In this document: positions 27,459 to 35,688 of the stretch, one piece after another
Layout: each line of letters begins with the position of its first letter
Numbering within the stretch: the stretch's first letter is position 1
NCBI RefSeq assembly: GCF_014396385.1
Contig: NZ_CP060716.1
Span: forward strand, 62,001-126,000
Source of the DNA: Leucobacter denitrificans
GTDB taxonomy: Bacteria; Actinomycetota; Actinomycetes; Actinomycetales; Microbacteriaceae
Direction of reading: 5' to 3'
Length of the DNA: 64,000 bases
Notes under the pieces: model-generated
Seen by the model: the letters and a program-made list of their open reading frames with translations, nothing else
What the model was told of the DNA's origin: nothing
The model's database searches: none
Translations under genes and position numbers: made by a program

Positions 27459-28532
27459 TTACGCTCGTGAGCGATCGACAACTCTGCCGCCTCCGAGAAG
27501 CTTGCCACCACCAAAGAGAATGCCACGCAGGAACCCCGCACCCCAGCATGTGTGCATGAGCACGAGGGCCACGCCAGTGAGCAAACGATCCTTACACCCG
27601 CGCTGATCTTGAATTCGGGCGATAGCAAACCCTATTCCGAGTGCGTACGCCACAAGCGGTGCCCAGCCCAGAGACCACCAAGCCCAGGGCAACATGCCAA
27701 CTATCTGAAGCACCAGCACGAGAACTGAAACGGTCAACGCAACGACGAGGGCGCCTGGCGCGAAAAATCTCCACGGATTCGCGCGCCCGTACCGGCGTAC
27801 CAGTACGGCGCGCCAGGTTCCCGTCGCGAAGAACTGCTTCGCGAGATCACTAAAGCTCGCCCGCGGCCAATACGTCACACCGAGCGAGGGATCGAACCAC
27901 ACGGTATAGCCAGCCCGCCTGAGCCGCAGGTTGAACTCCCAGTCTTCACCGCGAAGTATCTCAGGGTCGTACCCACCGACCGCTGCAACCGCCTCTCTAC
28001 GGAAGATTCCGAGATATGCGGATTCGGCCGGGCCGGGTGTGCCGTCGCCGTGATACGCCCCGCCACCGAGTCCAAACGGACTATTGTAACCCCGCGCGAT
28101 CGCACGCTGAACCGGAGTAGCCCCCGCTGCCCGCATCACACCACCCACGTTCGCCGCACCGACCTCAAGCAGAGCCTGAACTCCGCGCCTCGTGTAGTCG
28201 GAAGTGAGTTCTGAGTGTGCATCGACGCGCACGATGACAGGGTGACGGCTTGCTTCGATCGCCCGATTGAGACCGGCGGGAATGTCACGTTCGGGGTTTT
28301 CTACAAGCCTGACCCGGTGATCTGCCTCGGCGATCCTCTTCGCAATCTCATTGCTCGCGTCGCGAGACGGGCCAAGAGCGAGCACAACCTCTTTTTCACC
28401 CGGGTAGTCTTGCGCCAGAATCGTGGCAACTGCCTGTTCGAGAAACCCCTCCTCGTTGAGCACGGGCATGATGAAACTCACCGCTGGAACGTCTGGGAGT
28501 TCGGTGAGTTCGGGGGGAAGATAACGATCCAC
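27459..28532 (-). CDS. Membrane-associated family 2 glycosyltransferase (ExoA-like)
   Basis: This 357-residue protein starts at GTG 28532, with GGGAGG nine bases upstream. The frame is open further back to 28682, but the glycosyltransferase domain begins right after this start. The GT2 motifs are SFIMPVLNEE, the metal-binding region VIVRVDAHSEL (DAH in place of DxD), and GEDWEFNLRLRRAG with the acceptor-activating acidic pair. Three to four C-terminal helices (VVALTVSVLVLVLQIVG and others) anchor it in the membrane. The sequence recalls succinoglycan-type ExoA enzymes. It lies between two TagF-type genes, which points to sugar addition to a wall polymer; donor and acceptor cannot be told. Confidence 0.83.
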   Translation of the reverse strand: MDRYLPPELTELPDVPAVSFIMPVLNEEGFLEQAVATILAQDYPGEKEVVLALGPSRDASNEIAKRIAEADHRVRLVENPERDIPAGLNRAIEASRHPVIVRVDAHSELTSDYTRRGVQALLEVGAANVGGVMRAAGATPVQRAIARGYNSPFGLGGGAYHGDGTPGPAESAYLGIFRREAVAAVGGYDPEILRGEDWEFNLRLRRAGYTVWFDPSLGVTYWPRASFSDLAKQFFATGTWRAVLVRRYGRANPWRFFAPGALVVALTVSVLVLVLQIVGMLPWAWWSLGWAPLVAYALGIGFAIARIQDQRGCKDRLLTGVALVLMHTCWGAGFLRGILFGGGKLLGGGRVVDRSRA

Positions 28533-28590
28533 ATCACGATCCTCCCATAGCCCGCTGATATCAAGGATCGAAGCAGAACTGAAGGCTATT

Positions 28591-29832
28591 GTGAAGCACA
28601 TGCAAATTGCGAAGGACGGTAGGCGAGCAGTAAAACTCGCGAAACGTGTGCTGAAAGGCCGTCGCGCGTACTTCGATCTCAAGAAGATGCTTGAGGAACG
28701 CGGTGATCTTCCGGAAGATCGCTACCGCGTTGGTGTGTATTTCGCCGACAGCGACGTGAATCTGTACCAGATGCGACAGTGGTACGCACCGCTCGCAGAA
28801 CTCGCCAAAACCGTACCGGTTGTTGTACTCGCACGCAACGCAGCAGGTGCTCGCCAACTCATGCAGGAGAGCGGGCTAGATGTTGCGTACGTGCCCAAAG
28901 TCACGAGCATCGAATCGTTCATTGCGAAACAACCGCTTGACATCATCATGTACGTGAACCAAAACACTCGTAATTTCCAGATGATGCGTTACGGAAATCG
29001 CTGGCACGTGTTCATCAACCACGGTGAGAGCGACAAAATGTACATGACGAGTAATCAGTACAAGACGTACGACTACGCGTTTGTGGCAGGAGACGCAGCA
29101 CGGTCACGGCTAGCGAATGCGCTCTGGAATTATGATGTCGAGGCTCGCACAGTTGCGATCGGGAGGCCACAGACTGATCACCTGAGTGGCACGCCGCCGT
29201 ACACGGCAGACGACCGCACCGTCGTGCTCTATGCGCCGACGTGGGAGGGTGACCGGCCCGCAGCAAGCTACGGTTCAGTCGTCTCACACGGCGAACGCTT
29301 GGTTCAGGAACTCATAGGTACAGGCCGACATCGCGTCGTGTATCGACCGCATCCTCGAAGCGGAGTGGTCGATAATGAGTTCGGCCAGGCGAACAAACGC
29401 ATCATCTCAATGCTCGAGTCTGCGAATCAGGCAGACAGTTCTGCGCAGCACGTGTATGACGACTCGCCAACTCTTGGGTGGCAGTTGCAGGTTCCAGATG
29501 TCGCTATCTGCGACATCTCTGCAATGGTGTACGACCGGCTTGCCACCGGAAAACCACTCATGGTGACGCGGCCACTGGCGCCAGAGGCCGCGGTTGACGA
29601 GGGGGGCTACCTCAGCGTGTGCGAATGGCTTGATGCGTCGGACACCGGTGAAATTGCCGCGGTTCTCGACCGGGTCATTGGTGACGAAGATGCCCGAGAC
29701 CGGCTTGGTGCCTGGTCAACTCGCTACTTCGGCGATACGACTCCCGGTGCACCCACCGCGCGTTTTCACGCGGCAATTGAGTCGCTGCTCGAGCGCGCGT
29801 CCCAGGAGCGTCTGGCACAAGAGCGCGCCTGA
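28591..29832 (+). CDS. CDP-glycerol glycerophosphotransferase family protein
   Basis: This 413-residue single-domain TagB/TagF-like protein starts at GTG 28591 with GAAGG six bases before it; an ATG nine bases in is an alternative. It has the pattern of the family: VFINHGESDK in place of the usual LWHG segment, VLYAPTWEGDRP, VVYRPHPRSG and ICDISAMVYDRLATGKP. The N-terminus is Lys/Arg-rich, fitting attachment to the inner membrane face. Predicted role: transfer of an alditol phosphate in synthesis of the same wall polymer as the tandem enzyme at 25-27.4 kb. It is divergent from the glycosyltransferase and ends convergently with the ABC exporter genes. Confidence 0.82.
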   Translation: MKHMQIAKDGRRAVKLAKRVLKGRRAYFDLKKMLEERGDLPEDRYRVGVYFADSDVNLYQMRQWYAPLAELAKTVPVVVLARNAAGARQLMQESGLDVAYVPKVTSIESFIAKQPLDIIMYVNQNTRNFQMMRYGNRWHVFINHGESDKMYMTSNQYKTYDYAFVAGDAARSRLANALWNYDVEARTVAIGRPQTDHLSGTPPYTADDRTVVLYAPTWEGDRPAASYGSVVSHGERLVQELIGTGRHRVVYRPHPRSGVVDNEFGQANKRIISMLESANQADSSAQHVYDDSPTLGWQLQVPDVAICDISAMVYDRLATGKPLMVTRPLAPEAAVDEGGYLSVCEWLDASDTGEIAAVLDRVIGDEDARDRLGAWSTRYFGDTTPGAPTARFHAAIESLLERASQERLAQERA

Positions 29833-29852
29833 CAGCACGCAGACACGGTGGA

Positions 29853-30599
29853 TCACGCGGGGTGGTCAGTGTTGTATCGTTCGAGTACTTCTGTGATCGG
29901 GCCATCGAACGCGAGTTTTCCTCCATCGAGGTAGAGGCCACGCTTGCAGAACCGCCGCAGGTCTCGCTCATTGTGCGATACGAGGAAAAGCGTGCGCCCC
30001 TCGGCGAGCAGCTCGTCGATCCGCCGATAGCATTTCGCACGAAACGCCTTATCGCCGACTGCCAGAACTTCGTCAACAAGAAGTACCGGCTCGTCGAGTT
30101 GGGACACCACGGAGAAGGCCACACGCACCTTCATGCCGCTCGAAAGATGTTTGTATGGTGTGTCGATGACTTGTCCGGCCCCAGCGAACGACACGATTTC
30201 ATCGAACTTTGCGGTGATCACCTGCTTAGAGAGCCCGTGGAGCCCAGCGGTGAGCATAATGTTGTCGCGAACCGTGAGGTCGCCCACAAAGCCACCCGTG
30301 AGCTCGATGAGCGGCGCTACGCCGCCGCGCACATGCACGGTGCCTTCGTCTGGAAGTAAAACCCCAGCAACAAGTTTCAGCAGAGTCGACTTTCCCTGAC
30401 CGTTCCGGCCGACGACTCCGATCGCCTCACCCGGAGCAACGTCAAAAGAGACGTTTCGGAGGGCCCAGAACTCACCTGGGCGAGTTCGTCGCCCGCGCCC
30501 TGCGAAGAGGTCTTTGAAGCTTCTTCGCGATCCACGATTTCTTCTGAAGTGCACACCCAGGTCGCGCACTGAGATGATCGGAGTTAATGCGTCTGACAC
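29853..30599 (-). CDS. ABC exporter ATP-binding subunit (TagH/Wzt-like)
   Basis: This 248-residue ATPase has Walker A GRNGQGKSTLLK, signature LSSGMKVRVAFSV, Walker B VLLVDEVLAVGD and the switch His in LVSHN. The short segment before the Q-loop and the VDEVLAVGD signature are typical of polysaccharide and teichoic acid exporters. There is no C-terminal substrate-binding extension. GTG 30599 directly abuts the stop of the permease gene (no gap) and has AAGGAG six bases upstream, so the two subunits form one operon. Neighbouring TagF-like genes suggest the cargo is a lipid-linked wall glycopolymer. Confidence 0.9.
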   Translation of the reverse strand: MSDALTPIISVRDLGVHFRRNRGSRRSFKDLFAGRGRRTRPGEFWALRNVSFDVAPGEAIGVVGRNGQGKSTLLKLVAGVLLPDEGTVHVRGGVAPLIELTGGFVGDLTVRDNIMLTAGLHGLSKQVITAKFDEIVSFAGAGQVIDTPYKHLSSGMKVRVAFSVVSQLDEPVLLVDEVLAVGDKAFRAKCYRRIDELLAEGRTLFLVSHNERDLRRFCKRGLYLDGGKLAFDGPITEVLERYNTDHPA

Positions 30600-31391
30600 T
30601 CAAATCTCCTTCAAGACGCCGCCGATTGAACGGCGAAATACGGTGAGCCCAAGCAGGAGAAACAGTAGAGAAATGATGGCGGCCGAACCAACAAGCATCC
30701 AGTCGAGTTGATCTGGGAAGAACCCTGCTCGGAACAGACTGAATATTCCGGAGAGCGGATTCAACCACGCTAAGGGCTGCGCGAAACTCGGGAGATCTGA
30801 TGCGCCGTAGATGATGGGTGACGCGTAAAAGAGCACGCGAAGCACCAGCTTGGTGGCTCGCTCGAGATCGCGGAAGAAGACCACGAGTGGCGCAATCAGC
30901 AGGCCGAGTCCGAGTGTCAGTACGGCGAGAAGAACCACACCCAGTGGAAACAACACGATTAGCCAAGTGATCTTTGCGCCACTTCCAATTGCGAAGATGA
31001 GGAGCACAGGAAGACTCAGCAAGAATTCAATGCCCTTGGAAGCGACGATTCTGCCCACCCAGATCCACCGTGGAAGCGCGACGGAACGGACGAGTCGAAC
31101 GTCGCGCAAGAACGCACGAGTCGAATCGCCGAGTGCGCCGTTGATCCACATCCAAGGCAGAAGTGCGGTCAGGAGGAACACAATATACGGGTCTTCGCCC
31201 ACTGAGCGATCAAACACCTGGGTGAAGATGAACCAGTAGATGAGGCTCATGAGCAGTGGATCGAGGATCGACCACAGGTAGCCAAGAACCGATGTTGAGT
31301 ACCGAACCTTGAGGTCACGCCGTGTGAGAAGCCACAGGGATGAAATCGCAGAGCCGCGTCTGGCTCGGGCTGCATATTCTGGCACAGTCAC
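30600..31391 (-). CDS. ABC-2 type exporter permease (TagG/Wzm-like)
   Basis: This 263-residue membrane protein has six predicted helices and the ABC-2 pattern: SSLWLLTRRDLKVRYSTSVLG with a conserved coupling helix at the N-terminus, WSILDPLLMSLIYWFIF, and the NPLSGIFSLFRAGFF segment near the C-terminus. It pairs with the ATPase that follows without a gap. Predicted role: moves the undecaprenyl-linked wall polymer across the membrane. The start is uncertain: GTG 31391 lies two bases, and GTG 31385 eight bases, after TAGCTT. The 75 bases to the divergent ABC gene at 31467 must hold both promoters. Confidence 0.85.
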   Translation of the reverse strand: MTVPEYAARARRGSAISSLWLLTRRDLKVRYSTSVLGYLWSILDPLLMSLIYWFIFTQVFDRSVGEDPYIVFLLTALLPWMWINGALGDSTRAFLRDVRLVRSVALPRWIWVGRIVASKGIEFLLSLPVLLIFAIGSGAKITWLIVLFPLGVVLLAVLTLGLGLLIAPLVVFFRDLERATKLVLRVLFYASPIIYGASDLPSFAQPLAWLNPLSGIFSLFRAGFFPDQLDWMLVGSAAIISLLFLLLGLTVFRRSIGGVLKEI

Positions 31392-31454
31392 AGAAGCTAT
31401 TCTGCCGGGTTCTGTGAGTCTGTGCTGAATGTTCGCGCAGTCAATTCAGTTTGG

Positions 31455-31460
31455 TAGGTT
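31455..31460 (+). promoter_or_regulatory. Putative -10 element (TAGGTT) of a leaderless promoter
   Basis: TAGGTT is followed by six bases (AGTGGG) and GTG 31467. A weak GTGGGG overlaps the spacer, too close to act as a normal ribosome-binding site. Confidence 0.45.
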
Positions 31461-31466
31461 AGTGGG

Positions 31467-32471
31467 GTGCATCTTTCGTCAACTCCGTCGTCTACCGACA
31501 ACCAGACCGAGGTAAAGGCTGGGGGAGCGACTGGGAGTGCGAACGAGCAGCTCAGAGACGAAGCAGAAGAGCTGGAGCCGCGGTCGCGACGCACCCGCAG
31601 CGGCGGCGATGAGGCGCCGACCGAGGAGCCAGCACGTCGGCGAATTGAAGTGCCGACGCCTTCTGTCGTTCGGGCCCGCGAGCGCGGAAAAGTTGCTGCA
31701 CAGAATCCAGTGGTGCTTCGCACTGAACAACTCACAAAGGTCTACGGCTCAGTAGTTGCGGCGAATGAAGTTTCGATCTCGGTGCACGCGGGGTCGCTCA
31801 CCGGTATTGTCGGGCCAAATGGCGCGGGTAAGACGACCACGCTGTCAATGATCAGTGGGTTGCTGCGGCCGAGTTCTGGCCGGGTCACCGTCGGCAACGT
31901 CGATGTGTGGGCCGATGGCCCAGCGGCGAAACAACTCATCGGCACGCTGCCGGACCGACTGCGTCTCTTCGATCGCCTGACGGGCGCGCAGCTCTTGTAC
32001 TACTCCGGTGTGCTGCACGGAGTTGCCGAGGCCGAAGTTGCCGCGCGCAGTGCTGAGCTTGCAGAGGCGTTTGGGCTTGAATCAGCGCTCGACCGACTCG
32101 TTTCTGATTATTCGGCGGGTATGCAGAAAAAGATTGCGCTCGCGTGCTCCATGATCCACGCGCCCGAAGTGCTTGTACTCGATGAACCATTTGAGGCTAT
32201 TGACCCCGTTTCCGCAGCTAATGTCACCGAAATCCTTGAAAAGTTTGTAGCTGGCGGCGGCAGCGTCATCCTGTCGAGTCACAGCCTTGAGCTGATTCAG
32301 CGTGTTTGCGATCATGTTGCAATCATTGCGAGTGGGTCAGTGATTGCGCAGGGCACCGTTGACGCTGTGCGCGACGGGGTGAGCCTTGAAGAGCGCTTCC
32401 GGGCCCTCGTCGGTGAGGGTGAATCAAAGAAGGGGCTTCAGTGGTTACACGGCTCTTCCGACTCCGAGTAG
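31467..32471 (+). CDS. ABC transporter ATP-binding protein with disordered N-terminal extension
   Basis: This 334-residue protein begins with about 75 residues rich in Ser, Glu, Arg and Pro (TEVKAGGATGSANEQ, EEPARRRIEVP) that belong to no domain. The ATPase then has Walker A GPNGAGKTTTLS near residue 116, signature YSAGMQKKIALA, Walker B VLVLDEPFEAIDP and a switch His in SSHSLE. The LRPSSGRV and TTTLSMISG pattern is that of drug/ABC-2 type exporters. Its 3' end overlaps the following membrane protein gene by 31 bases, so it is probably the ATPase of that system. Substrate unknown. Confidence 0.85.
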   Translation: MHLSSTPSSTDNQTEVKAGGATGSANEQLRDEAEELEPRSRRTRSGGDEAPTEEPARRRIEVPTPSVVRARERGKVAAQNPVVLRTEQLTKVYGSVVAANEVSISVHAGSLTGIVGPNGAGKTTTLSMISGLLRPSSGRVTVGNVDVWADGPAAKQLIGTLPDRLRLFDRLTGAQLLYYSGVLHGVAEAEVAARSAELAEAFGLESALDRLVSDYSAGMQKKIALACSMIHAPEVLVLDEPFEAIDPVSAANVTEILEKFVAGGGSVILSSHSLELIQRVCDHVAIIASGSVIAQGTVDAVRDGVSLEERFRALVGEGESKKGLQWLHGSSDSE

Positions 32472-34012
32472 CACTCGCCGGTGGCCTATTTCGAGGGTCT
32501 GTTCTGCACGCGTTGCGAGTCGCTCTGCTGTTGCTCGTGTGTGCCGCTATCGCTGTTGCCGCTGCGCTAGTTCCTAGCATTGTTGTGGAGCCGGGCGAGG
32601 TTCGAGATGCGCTCGACATCATCATGGGTGCTGTAATCGTGGCGCTTGCGATGCTCTACCCGTTCTTCGACAATCGCCGGTATCTCGTACCCAAGCAGTT
32701 CTCCCAATACCCGGTGGGCCCCGCGAAACTTGCTTGGTCGATGCTTGTTACCTCGTGTGCGAGCTGGTCTTTTCTCCTATTGCTTGTGTGGGTCGCCGCG
32801 CTCGTCGTCAGTCGGCCAGAGTGGCTTGCTGGTGGGTGGATCGCCGCACTGGTACTCGTGTTAGTTGTCGTATTTACGGTTGTCGGCGTGCGCCTGGCTG
32901 CTGGTCTCTCGCAACTGCTTGCTGGAGATCGATTTGCCGGTGGGCTGAGGCTCACCGGTGGCGTGCTCGGCATTGCTTTGATTCCCATTCTTGTGTTTGG
33001 GATTACCGAGGTGTTCAGGAGCGAAGACAACCGGATGCTGGTGGAGGCAGCGGGCCCGCTCGCGTGGTCACCGTTCGGAGCTGGATTCGCTGCGATCCAC
33101 CATCTCAGCGTTGGTGAAGTGTCTGCGGCCGGCATCAAGCTCGCGGTTCTTGGCGGCACGACGCTGTGCTTTGCGTTGCTATGGTTCGTTGTCGTGCACA
33201 GGTCTGTGACACGCATCGAGTTGCCGCTCGACTCGTCTAACGCAAAACAGGGGCTCGGCTGGTTCGAGCGCTTTGCCGCGCGGCCCGCTCAGGTAATTGC
33301 TGCGAGACAGCTCACGTATTGGATGCGTGACCCCAGATACAAAATTGCGCTCATCGCTCTGCCCGTTGCGCCCATCGCGATTCTTGTCGCATTTCTTGTG
33401 GCAGGGGCGGACTTCAAGCTTGCCGTTGCTCTTCCGCTTCCCGTCTTGCTGCTGCTCTTGGGCTGGTCGCAACACAACGACATCGCTATGGATTCGACTG
33501 CGATTTGGGAACACGTAGCGAGCGGCGTTAGAGGGTGGGCCGACCGTGCGGGGCGACTGGCGCCTATATTGTTCGTTGGTGTTCCGGTCGCGGTGATTGG
33601 GTCAAGCCTCACGGTTACATTTATGGGGGACTGGCGCATTCTGCCGGCGGTTATCGGCATGAATCTTGGCGTGTTGCTCGTATCTACCGGGGTGGCGAGT
33701 GCCTTCTCGGCGATCATGCCGTATCCGGCCACACGCCCGGGCGATAGCCCGTTCGTGCAGCCGCAGTGGTCGGGGTCAGGATCTGGAACTTCCCAAACTC
33801 TCTCGATGCTCGCAGCGCTTTTGCTTTCGGTGCCTCCCGTTTGGTCGGCCGTGCTTGCGATAAGCAGTGTGACGTTTGTCGGTAATCTGTGGGCGTTCCT
33901 CTTCGGCGTTGGTTACGGCCTCGTTGTACTTCTCGTCGGAGTGATCATCGGTGGCCGCGTTTTCGACAAGCAGGGCCCCGAGATCCTTGCAGTCACTCAG
34001 ATCTTCGACTGA
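32441..34012 (+). CDS. Multi-spanning membrane protein, probable ABC-2 type permease partner
   Basis: This 523-residue protein has about twelve hydrophobic helices (for example LLLVCAAIAVAAALVPSIVV near the start and GYGLVVLLVGVIIGG near the end). GTG 32441 lies inside the 3' end of the ATPase gene and reads on in a different frame, so the two are translationally coupled. No motif beyond the membrane pattern is recognised; the basic loop with RQLTYWMRDPRYK in the middle is typical of large actinobacterial ABC permeases. Function is inferred from the neighbour only. Confidence 0.7.
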   Translation: MVTRLFRLRVALAGGLFRGSVLHALRVALLLLVCAAIAVAAALVPSIVVEPGEVRDALDIIMGAVIVALAMLYPFFDNRRYLVPKQFSQYPVGPAKLAWSMLVTSCASWSFLLLLVWVAALVVSRPEWLAGGWIAALVLVLVVVFTVVGVRLAAGLSQLLAGDRFAGGLRLTGGVLGIALIPILVFGITEVFRSEDNRMLVEAAGPLAWSPFGAGFAAIHHLSVGEVSAAGIKLAVLGGTTLCFALLWFVVVHRSVTRIELPLDSSNAKQGLGWFERFAARPAQVIAARQLTYWMRDPRYKIALIALPVAPIAILVAFLVAGADFKLAVALPLPVLLLLLGWSQHNDIAMDSTAIWEHVASGVRGWADRAGRLAPILFVGVPVAVIGSSLTVTFMGDWRILPAVIGMNLGVLLVSTGVASAFSAIMPYPATRPGDSPFVQPQWSGSGSGTSQTLSMLAALLLSVPPVWSAVLAISSVTFVGNLWAFLFGVGYGLVVLLVGVIIGGRVFDKQGPEILAVTQIFD

Positions 34013-34065
34013 TTGGGTCAGCTTCGGTTTTCTGTAGCTCTCGGCTCAAATTCGTTTCGAGCGGT

Positions 34066-34071
34066 TAGACT
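34066..34071 (+). promoter_or_regulatory. Putative -10 element (TAGACT) of a leaderless promoter for DUF3039
   Basis: TAGACT is followed by TCCTCC and ATG 34078; the spacer has no purine-rich site. Confidence 0.5.
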
Positions 34072-34077
34072 TCCTCC

Positions 34078-34350
34078 ATGGGAATCTTTACGAGAAACGA
34101 ACCGGACTCGGGCGGCGGCCTTGACGTGCTTGATCGGGAACTCGAAAAGCTTGTCGAGGACTCGCAGATTGAAGACGGCGATCACGAACGCTTCTCCCAC
34201 TATGTACCGAAAGACAAAATTGTCGAGTCAGCAATTACTGGAAAGCCAGTTCGTGCGTTGTGCGGTAAGAAATGGACGCCATCGCGCGATCCCGAAAAAT
34301 TTCCCGTGTGCCCTGACTGCAAGCGAGTCTACGAACGGATGAAGAAATAG
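34078..34350 (+). CDS. DUF3039 family small zinc-ribbon-like protein
   Basis: This 90-residue actinobacterial protein matches DUF3039. HERFSHYVPKDKI is followed by VRALCGKKW and FPVCPDCKRVYERM, so His and three Cys could bind zinc. The N-terminal part is acidic. Function is not known. The start ATG 34078 lies six bases after TAGACT. The gene is convergent with pncB; the two stops are only two bases apart. No partner gene suggests a role. Confidence 0.88.
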   Translation: MGIFTRNEPDSGGGLDVLDRELEKLVEDSQIEDGDHERFSHYVPKDKIVESAITGKPVRALCGKKWTPSRDPEKFPVCPDCKRVYERMKK

Positions 34351-34352
34351 CG

Positions 34353-35675
34353 TTACCGATATTCGGTTGTAATCGCTGGGTCGCCGCGGGTCAAGCTCAT
34401 AGCGACAGCTGGCAGCTCAGCGATACTTGCGCGATGCCGTTCGCGCGCGAGAGCAATACCTTCGGTTCCAGTGAATCGCTGAGCTACTGATCCACCATCG
34501 ACGAACTGCTCGAGAACTTGCCGACTCGTCTCTGCAACATCGGTGCCTTCTGGGGTCCCGCCCGGGCCATCACCGAGGAAGATGAGTTCTGAGCGGGCGA
34601 CTCCACGAGAATTGAGAAGTCGACGCACGCTTTTGCGGCCTCCGACGGAGGCCTTGTCGGTGCTCTTCTTAGCAACCGAGACCCACTCGCCCTCGTCGTT
34701 TTCGCGCGCAACGAGCTTGTACACCATGCCCATGGTTGGGCTGCCTGAGCCAATCACTACCGAGGTGCCAACGCCAAACGAATCTACGGGTGAGGCGGCA
34801 AGCGCAGCAACCGTGTGCTCATCGAGGTCGTTGGTGACTGTGATGCGGGTATTGGTCGCCCCGAGAGAGTCGAGGAGAGCCCGCACTTCGGCAGCTACCA
34901 CCGTGAGGTCACCGGAATCAATGCGCACGGCCCCGAGTTCTGTGCCCGCGACGTCGATTGCCGTGCGTACCCCTTGTTCGATGTCATACGTATCGATGAG
35001 GAGCGTTGTGTCAGTGCCAAATGCGGCAATCTGAGCCTCAAACGCTTCGCGTTCGCTGTCGTGCAGCAGTGTGAACGAGTGGGCTGCGGTGCCCATCGTC
35101 GGGATTCCATAGCTGCGGCCAGCTTCAAGGTTTGAAGTGGCACTGAACCCTGCGATATATGCAGCTCTGGCAGCTGCAACCGCGCTGCGTTCGGCGGTGC
35201 GACGTGATCCCATTTCTGCCAGTGGCTTTCCATTCGCTGCGTAGACCATTCTGGAGGCAGCTGTCGCGACGGCAGAGTCGTAATTCATGATGCTCAGGGC
35301 GAGAGTTTCGAGAATGACTCCCTCTGCGAAGCTGCCTTCAACGGTGAGGAGCGGGGATCCTGGGAAGAATACCTCGCCTTCTGGGTACCCCCAGATTTCA
35401 CCCGAGAATCGATAGTCGGCGAGCCATTCGATGGTGCTTGCGCTCACGACCTGCTGTTCACGCAGAAAATCGAGCTCTGCGTCGGTAAAGCGAAACTGCT
35501 GAATCGCTTCGAGCAACCTGCCGGTGCCGGCCACGACTCCGTACCGACGTGCGCCTGAGAGGCGTCTCGCGAATAACTCAAACATGCTGCGCCTGTCGGC
35601 AGTGCCCGCCTTGAGCGCGGCATCGACCATGGTGAGTTCGTAGTGGTCTGTGAGCAGAGCTGTTGAGATGTGCAC
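34353..35675 (-). CDS. pncB: Nicotinate phosphoribosyltransferase
   Basis: This 440-residue enzyme joins nicotinate and PRPP to form nicotinate mononucleotide in NAD salvage. Recognisable parts are TDHYELTMVDAAL at the N-terminus, [44 protein letters not shown] with TSNLEAG, the PRPP-side stretch GTAAHSFTLLHDSE, and RIDSGDLTVVAAEVRALLD. Length and order are those of the bacterial class. GTG 35675 lies six bases after TAAGCT, with no binding site. It converges on DUF3039 and is separated by 13 bases from the end of dnaE2, which runs the same way, so readthrough from the SOS operon is possible. Confidence 0.92.
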   Translation of the reverse strand: MHISTALLTDHYELTMVDAALKAGTADRRSMFELFARRLSGARRYGVVAGTGRLLEAIQQFRFTDAELDFLREQQVVSASTIEWLADYRFSGEIWGYPEGEVFFPGSPLLTVEGSFAEGVILETLALSIMNYDSAVATAASRMVYAANGKPLAEMGSRRTAERSAVAAARAAYIAGFSATSNLEAGRSYGIPTMGTAAHSFTLLHDSEREAFEAQIAAFGTDTTLLIDTYDIEQGVRTAIDVAGTELGAVRIDSGDLTVVAAEVRALLDSLGATNTRITVTNDLDEHTVAALAASPVDSFGVGTSVVIGSGSPTMGMVYKLVARENDEGEWVSVAKKSTDKASVGGRKSVRRLLNSRGVARSELIFLGDGPGGTPEGTDVAETSRQVLEQFVDGGSVAQRFTGTEGIALARERHRASIAELPAVAMSLTRGDPAITTEYR

Positions 35676-35681
35676 GTGGTC

Positions 35682-35687
35682 AGCTTA
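35682..35687 (-). promoter_or_regulatory. Putative -10 element (TAAGCT) for pncB
   Basis: On the minus strand TAAGCT is followed by six bases (GACCAC) and GTG 35675, again without a Shine-Dalgarno sequence. It lies just before the dnaE2 stop region. Confidence 0.4.
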
Positions 35688-35688
35688 G

